A stretch of DNA of 62,097 bases from Clostridium uliginosum (lineage in GTDB: Bacteria > Bacillota > Clostridia > Clostridiales > Clostridiaceae). The notes beneath the pieces were generated by a model. That model had not been told where the DNA came from and searched no databases. It saw only the letters and a program-made list of their open reading frames with translations. Below, piece after piece: positions 57,536-62,097 of the stretch (within the stretch, counting starts at the first letter, position 1; every line of letters starts with the position of its first letter). The stretch is taken from contig NZ_FOMG01000024.1 in NCBI RefSeq assembly GCF_900112485.1, positions 1-62,097 on the forward strand, given 5' to 3'. A program made the position numbers and the translations under genes.

Positions 57536-58096
57536 ATGAAAAAGATTATTTATACATTAGCTGGTATAGTGTTAACAACTACTTTAATGGTGGGATGTGG
57601 TGCTAATACTACTACAGGTGCTCAAAGCAAACAAACTACTCAAAGTACTTCAACTGATGACGGATCAACTAAGCAGAAGAATTTTCAAAGGGCAGATTTA
57701 GAAGGAGAAGTCGCAAGCATAGATGGAAATAAAATAACACTAAAAGTTATTAAAACTCCTGAAAGACCTGAAGGAAGCAGTCAAAAAAATGCAAGCAAGA
57801 ATGCAGATAAAACAAATTCAGATGTGAATAATAAAAACGGGCAAGCTCCTAAGGCACCAGAAAACAGACAGGTAGAGTATACAGGTGAAACTAAAGATAT
57901 TACAATTGGCGATGGAATACAAATAAAAACTATGAATAGAGGACAACAAGGTTCAGAATCAAAAGATCTTACTGTTAATGATATAAAAGTGGGAGATACA
58001 CTTCAAATAACTTATTCAGATAAGGAAAAAGAAACTATTTCAAATATTAATGTTAGACCAGTTATAAATCAAAATGGAAAAACAAATTCTAAATAG
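57536..58096 (+). CDS. Putative lipoprotein
   Basis: The 186-residue protein begins MKKIIYTLAGIVLTTTLMVG followed by C, a lipobox-type signal (cysteine at residue 21), then a Ser/Thr/Gln-rich linker. A first small beta-rich segment (DLEGEVASIDGNKITLKVI) is interrupted by a Lys/Asn/Pro-rich insert (about 80-115) before the second half (VEYTGETKDITIGDGIQIKT; IKVGDTLQITY). It is not assigned to a named family; the fold looks OB-like. GGAGG lies 6 nt upstream of ATG 57536; the frame is open further 5' without a site. It converges with the sensor kinase gene, suggesting, not proving, a functional link. Confidence 0.75.
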   Translation: MKKIIYTLAGIVLTTTLMVGCGANTTTGAQSKQTTQSTSTDDGSTKQKNFQRADLEGEVASIDGNKITLKVIKTPERPEGSSQKNASKNADKTNSDVNNKNGQAPKAPENRQVEYTGETKDITIGDGIQIKTMNRGQQGSESKDLTVNDIKVGDTLQITYSDKEKETISNINVRPVINQNGKTNSK

Positions 58097-58286
58097 TAAT
58101 ATTATGAATTAAAAAGAAGATGGTATTAAAAAATAAGAAGTATCTAAAGAGGTACTTCTTATTTTTTAATAAAAGAACTTGTTATACAATCCCAAAATTT
58201 AATTAAGATTTGAATTTATGATATTAGAATATATATATTAATAATATAAAATTATATGGGGTTTTATTGTTTCTTTATATCTAAAG

Positions 58287-59768
58287 TCAATTATGATTAT
58301 GAGATATAGGTAACTCAATTATAAATAAGGCACCTGATTTTGAATTTCTAGCACTAATTTTACCATTTAGTTTTTCAACAACATTCTTACTTATGGATAG
58401 TCCAAGTCCACAGTTTCCGTTTGTTCCTTTGTAGAATCTTTCAAATATATTAGGAAGTTCATTGCTTTCAAAGCCTGGACCATCATCAGATATAATAAGT
58501 TGCACTTTGTTATTATCTATAACGTTTAGTGCAACAATAACAACACTATCTGCATAACGTATGCAATTACTAATAATATTAGTAATTGCACGAGAAAGCT
58601 TTTCTTCATCTCCATGAATTTGAATTATTTCTTTAAGGAAGCTGGTGGTAATTGTTATGTTATTTTTTTCAGCAATCCCGATCATACGATGCACACATCT
58701 CTTTATTAATTCACTAAAATCCAAATTGTGACAGTTATAATTCTCCTCAATTGCATCAAGGCGAGATAAATATAATAAATTCTCTACCAAGTGGGTCATA
58801 CGTTTAATTTCAGCAAGTATAACAGGAACAGCACTATTACTATCAATAACCTCATATTTAATTCCTTCAGCATAGCTTTGAATAGACATGAGAGGAGTTC
58901 TAAACTCATGAGATACATTTTCCAAAAAAGTTTTTTGGGCCTTATCATAGGTTTCAAGTTTTTCAGACATAATATTTATATTATTTACAAATTCTTGTAA
59001 TTCATCATATACGGGCATTTCAATTTTAGTACCAAAGTTTCTTTCTGAAATAGCATTTATATATTGATTAAGATGATAAAATGGTTCAGATATTTTCTTG
59101 GAGACACGAGAAGAAAATACTATAGTAATTAAAGCGGAAAAAATAAGTATAAAAAAAAGGATTATATTTATACCTAATTGTAGTTGGTTTATTTGTTGAA
59201 TATTTGAGTATATGATTACCCAACCTAAACCGAAAGAATTTTTATCAGATACTGGTTTTATAATTGCTGTGTATTTAGTATCAGATAAATTAAAGTTTAA
59301 GTACTTCTCTTGGTCAACTTTTTTAGATTTATTAATTTCATTTGTTAGCTGCTTCATAAGATCAGCAGGAACAGAAGCAGAGTTCTCTGGAAAAGGAGTA
59401 ATTCTGTTTTTATTTTGGTCTAGTAAAATAAAGTCTGCATTTAATAAAGTAAGAGGCTCTTTTAGTGAACGATCTAACATAAAATAGTATCTGAAAAGGT
59501 CATTATTTTCTTGTGAATCAGTAGGTGGAAGTTCATTATCTTGCACATTAGGAGATGGCATTCGTGGGGTTTCTGGAAAAAAGTCTGGTCCATGTTGCAA
59601 TGCAGTATCTTCAGCACTTGATGCTATTTTATTTAACTGTTCTACAATATTTTTTTCAATATACATACGTACAGCTACATTAAATATTATTGTAGTGAAT
59701 GTGATTAGCATAATAATTACAATAATGTTATATTTAAAAAATCTCCATTTTATTGTGTTTCTTTTCAT
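58287..59768 (-). CDS. Sensor histidine kinase with HAMP domain
   Basis: The 493-residue kinase has TM1 at about 12-32, an extracellular sensor region of about 160 residues with a Pro-rich stretch (62-85), TM2 at about 198-218, a HAMP domain (about 220-272), HisKA with the phospho-acceptor H287 in FLENVSHEFRTPLMSIQSYA, and a HATPase domain with N, G1 (ISDDGPGFE) and G2 (GNCGLGLSISKNVVEKL) boxes. It is encoded 4 bp after the response regulator gene and is certainly its partner. The signal is unknown. Confidence 0.95.
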   Translation of the reverse strand: MKRNTIKWRFFKYNIIVIIMLITFTTIIFNVAVRMYIEKNIVEQLNKIASSAEDTALQHGPDFFPETPRMPSPNVQDNELPPTDSQENNDLFRYYFMLDRSLKEPLTLLNADFILLDQNKNRITPFPENSASVPADLMKQLTNEINKSKKVDQEKYLNFNLSDTKYTAIIKPVSDKNSFGLGWVIIYSNIQQINQLQLGINIILFFILIFSALITIVFSSRVSKKISEPFYHLNQYINAISERNFGTKIEMPVYDELQEFVNNINIMSEKLETYDKAQKTFLENVSHEFRTPLMSIQSYAEGIKYEVIDSNSAVPVILAEIKRMTHLVENLLYLSRLDAIEENYNCHNLDFSELIKRCVHRMIGIAEKNNITITTSFLKEIIQIHGDEEKLSRAITNIISNCIRYADSVVIVALNVIDNNKVQLIISDDGPGFESNELPNIFERFYKGTNGNCGLGLSISKNVVEKLNGKISARNSKSGALFIIELPISHNHN

Positions 59769-59772
59769 AATA

Positions 59773-60468
59773 TCATTCCTTATCTCTTATTGTGAATCCA
59801 AAACCCCATATTGTATGAATTTTTAGTACTGAACCTCCATCAGAAAGTTTTTTTCTAATCCTTTTTATCATATCATCAGTGGCCCTGGTTTCTACTTTAT
59901 TTTCAAATCCCCAAATTTTATCTAGAAGCTCACTACGACTGACAGCCCTATTTTTATTCTTTATAAGATAGTAGAGCAAGGATAATTCCATTACGGTAAG
60001 ACCTAAGTTATTACCATTAATTTCGGCTTGTTTAGTATCAGGATTTATTAAAATATCAGAGATATTAACAATTTGACTATCGCTAATAGGTGTTTTATCC
60101 AATTCTATTCTTCTAAAAATGCTATTGATTCTGGCAATGAGTTCTAATGGACTAAAGGGCTTAGTAAGATAGTCATCACCACCTAGCTTAAGACCAGATA
60201 TTTTATCAATTTCTGTATCTTTAGCAGATACAATTATTATTGGCACACAACTTTTAAGGCGGATTAAGGAACAAAGTGTGTATCCATCTATCTCAGGCAT
60301 GACGATATCTAATATCAACATATCTGCTTGTTTTTCATTGAAAGCTTCAAGAATGGAACGTCCATCTGTAAATATTTCTACATCAAAGCCCTCTTTAACG
60401 AGAAATGATTTTATAATATTACAAATATTGATTTCATCATCAGCAATATATATTAATTTTTTATTCAT
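59773..60468 (-). CDS. OmpR/PhoB-family response regulator
   Basis: The 231-residue regulator has a receiver domain with acidic pocket D10-D11, phospho-acceptor D54 in LILDIVMPEIDGY and K103 in DYLTKPFSPLEL. A winged-helix DNA-binding domain follows (AEINGNNLGLTVMELSLLYY; RSELLDKIWGFENKVETRAT; GFGFTIRD at the end). It precedes the kinase gene. Three 11-bp-spaced direct repeats lie just upstream in the divergent spacer, a layout typical of OmpR-type operators. Confidence 0.95.
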   Translation of the reverse strand: MNKKLIYIADDEINICNIIKSFLVKEGFDVEIFTDGRSILEAFNEKQADMLILDIVMPEIDGYTLCSLIRLKSCVPIIIVSAKDTEIDKISGLKLGGDDYLTKPFSPLELIARINSIFRRIELDKTPISDSQIVNISDILINPDTKQAEINGNNLGLTVMELSLLYYLIKNKNRAVSRSELLDKIWGFENKVETRATDDMIKRIRKKLSDGGSVLKIHTIWGFGFTIRDKE

Positions 60469-60542
60469 TAATTTAATTCACCTCAAGCTATATTTTATCA
60501 TAAACAGAAAATAATATTATTTTAAATTTAAGTTATTTAAGC

Positions 60543-60572
60543 TTGCCACAAAGTTGCCACAGAATTGCCACA
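60543..60572. promoter_or_regulatory. Triple direct repeat, probable response-regulator operator
   Basis: GCCACA occurs at 60545-60550, 60556-60561 and 60567-60572, each preceded by TT, so TTGCCACA recurs with 11-bp period, one helical turn. It lies 75 bp upstream of the response-regulator start and about 90 bp upstream of the divergent repeat-protein gene. Confidence 0.7.
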
Positions 60573-60662
60573 GCATTACGTTAGATTAAAAGGCATTATA
60601 TTCCGATAGATAATATATAGGATAAAATAAATGCAAGGAAGCAGATTAAAGGAGATAATCAT

Positions 60663-61571
60663 ATGAATACAATAAGCAATACTCAAAATACCATTGATAT
60701 GTACGATCTAAAAAGAATACAGGAAGCGAAGTCTTTAGAACAATCTAAAATTGAAGATCAAAAAGGACAAGAAGAGAATGATTCTATGATAATTAGTCAA
60801 CAAGCACTTCAAACATTGAATGGGTCTACACAAGTCGCATCAAAGAATAGTCCTTTGGATAGTTTAGTAGCTGCAGGAACAATCACTGAGGATCAAGCGA
60901 ATGCTATTCAAAGTGCGTTTCAAGCTGGAGGCAAGGCAATTCAAGCGACAGGAACATACAATAATAAAACTAGACATCAAAATCCATTAGATAGTTTAGT
61001 AACTACAGGAACAATCACACAAGATCAAAAAGAGGCTATTCAAAGTGCTTTTAAGTCTGCAAGGAAGGCAAATAGATCAAGTGATAATGAGTTAAATAAA
61101 ACAAAAACAAATCCATTAGATAGATTGGTGTCATCAGGGACAATTACACAGGAGCAAGAAGATTCAATTAAAAGTGCATTTGAAGAAGCAAGGAAGGGAA
61201 ATAAACCAAGTGATAATGGCTTAAATAAAACAAAAACAAATCCATTAGATAGATTGGTGTCATCAGGGACAATTACACAGGAGCAAGAAGATTCAATTAA
61301 AAGTGCATTTGAAGAAGCAAGGAAGGGAAATAGATCAAGTGATAATGACTTAAATAAAACAAAAACAAATCCATTAGATAGATTGGTGTCATCAGGGACA
61401 ATTACACAGGAACAAGAAGATTCAATTAGAAATGCATTTGAAGAAGCAATAAAGGCAAATAGACCAAGTAATAATAACTTAAATAAAACAAACCCATTAG
61501 ATAGCTTGGTGTCATCAGGAACAATTACACAGGAACAAGAGGATTCAATTGAAAGTGCTTTTGAATTCTAG
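60663..61571 (+). CDS. Protein of 43-residue tandem repeats (unknown function)
   Basis: The 302-residue protein has a 61-residue N-terminal part (with DSMIISQQALQTLNG, a motif style seen in flagellar-type small proteins). Six repeats then start at about residues 62, 107, 150, 193, 236 and 277, with consensus NPLDSLVSSGTITQEQEDSI followed by KSAFEEARKANRSSDN. Each unit looks like two short helices around a GTIT turn, resembling short-oligomerisation (SHOCT) or YckD-type helical pairs. No signal peptide or membrane segment is visible. AAAGGAGA precedes the ATG. It is divergent from the two-component system and probably under its control. Confidence 0.85.
   Translation: MNTISNTQNTIDMYDLKRIQEAKSLEQSKIEDQKGQEENDSMIISQQALQTLNGSTQVASKNSPLDSLVAAGTITEDQANAIQSAFQAGGKAIQATGTYNNKTRHQNPLDSLVTTGTITQDQKEAIQSAFKSARKANRSSDNELNKTKTNPLDRLVSSGTITQEQEDSIKSAFEEARKGNKPSDNGLNKTKTNPLDRLVSSGTITQEQEDSIKSAFEEARKGNRSSDNDLNKTKTNPLDRLVSSGTITQEQEDSIRNAFEEAIKANRPSNNNLNKTNPLDSLVSSGTITQEQEDSIESAFEF
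60846..61569 (+). repeat. 129-bp tandem coding repeats
   Basis: Units start at 60846, 60981, 61110, 61239, 61368 and 61491. Units at 61110 and 61239 are almost identical in DNA sequence, showing recent duplication; the first two are diverged and the last is truncated. Confidence 0.92.
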
Positions 61572-61599
61572 CAAATTTCAAGAAAATTTAGGAGGTCAA

Positions 61600-61806
61600 T
61601 TATAAATATTTTATCAGTTTCATCATAATTAAATAATTCATATTCAACAACAAGTTAAAGTAAGTAAGAAAGATGAGAGAACAAGCCAAGTTTTTAATAA
61701 ACAAGTAGGACCTTCAAGAAATGTTGACAGTAATTCGAATAAAAATAAGATTAATGCAGTAGATTCAAGTGAAGAGCATACTTTAGCATTAATATTCAAA
61801 GGATAA
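61600..61806 (+). pseudogene. Decayed small gene after the repeat protein
   Basis: After an AGGAGG site (61591-61596) the frame is broken by stops. From about 61638 an open stretch reads IQQQVKVSKKDERTSQVFNK, then QVGPSRNVDSNSNKNKINAV and a stop at 61804-61806. The earlier pieces (SVSS, NNSYSTT) fall in another frame, which suggests one or more frameshifts in a former gene of about 65 codons. A sequencing error is an alternative. Confidence 0.4.
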
Positions 61807-62030
61807 AATAAATCTAAACTAAAATATATAATAATTTATAGAAAGTTAGCTGAGGGTGTAAATATTTTTGTGTATTCTGATTTTCTTCTTAGAAATAATG
61901 TATAACTTAAATATTTAAACTAATCTTTAATTTTGTCTAATAATGTATATTTATAGTGATTGAATTATTTATCCTTTACGTATATTATCTCCAATTAGTG
62001 GCAATAATATACCTAGGCAAAATAATTTTT
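61807..62030. other. AT-rich spacer at the window edge
   Basis: No gene or clear signal is seen. Confidence 0.4.
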
Positions 62031-62077
62031 AAGGAACTTTAATTTTAGGAATATCCTAATTTAAAGTTCTTTTTCTT
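62031..62077. terminator. Terminator-like hairpin near the right edge
   Basis: AGGAACTTTAATTTTAGGA and TCCTAATTTAAAGTTCT pair with a minor mismatch, followed on the plus strand by TTTTTCTTG. It may end the repeat-protein transcript or serve a minus-strand gene beyond the window. Confidence 0.7.
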
Positions 62078-62097
62078 GTGATGTTTTATCAAGTATA

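Noticed and set aside
60846..61569. Possible CRISPR-like array
   Set aside because: The repeats are 129 bp, in frame, and encode a 43-residue protein repeat; there are no short repeats with variable spacers.

Overview
The window is the replication-origin region of a low-GC, endospore-forming Firmicute, most likely a Clostridium sensu stricto (cluster I) species. Four things point this way: strongly AT-rich DNA; the order rpmH-dnaA-dnaN-recF-gyrB-gyrA next to an rRNA operon; spore genes (yyaC, lonC, a sleC-like cortex-lytic enzyme); and clostridial families such as DUF3343, DUF951, MazG-like and a TIGR01977-type cysteine desulfurase. No intact transposase, prophage or CRISPR array was seen. 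Function calls come from reading motifs by eye, with no database search.

Layout. Positions 1-255 (minus) hold the 5' end and promoter of a 16S rRNA gene. Positions 564-9557 (minus) carry dnaA, dnaN, an S4-domain gene, recF, remB, gyrB and gyrA. The origin is bipartite: a DnaA-box cluster lies between dnaA and rpmH (9677-9980), and a second block between dnaA and dnaN (8020-8180) has boxes plus a TAG-trinucleotide run that looks like DnaA-trios. Rightward come rpmH, rnpA, yidD, yidC, khpB, then mnmE, mnmG, rsmG, noc, parA and parB, with one perfect parS after parB. This pairs replication start, membrane insertion, tRNA modification and segregation as in other Firmicutes.

From 20 to 39 kb: yyaC, a transporter remnant, a cysteine desulfurase/LysE pair, DUF3343, mscS and DUF951; the rpsF-ssb-rpsR operon behind a leader; gdpP-rplI-lonC; dnaB; proC; malic enzyme; purA; an acyl-ACP thioesterase; and a BaiN-type flavoprotein. 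From 40 to 54 kb: a seven-tRNA array with a tandem Glu-Val-Asp duplication; the helicase-loading pair dnaD-dnaI; an M23 peptidase; a subtilase; murA; walJ; and rlmH. The last 8 kb is more accessory: an acetyltransferase, the SleC-like protein, a LacI-family remnant, a lipoprotein, a two-component system, and a divergent protein built of 43-residue repeats.

The least explained content is non-coding. Three unrelated families of short hairpin-forming repeats are dispersed from 23 to 53 kb. One (about 55-78 bp) sits 24-38 bp upstream of four different start codons in the same orientation. A DnaA-box-like array with about 25-bp spacing lies after proC, far from the origin. Three 11-bp-spaced TTGCCACA-type repeats lie between the response regulator and the repeat protein.
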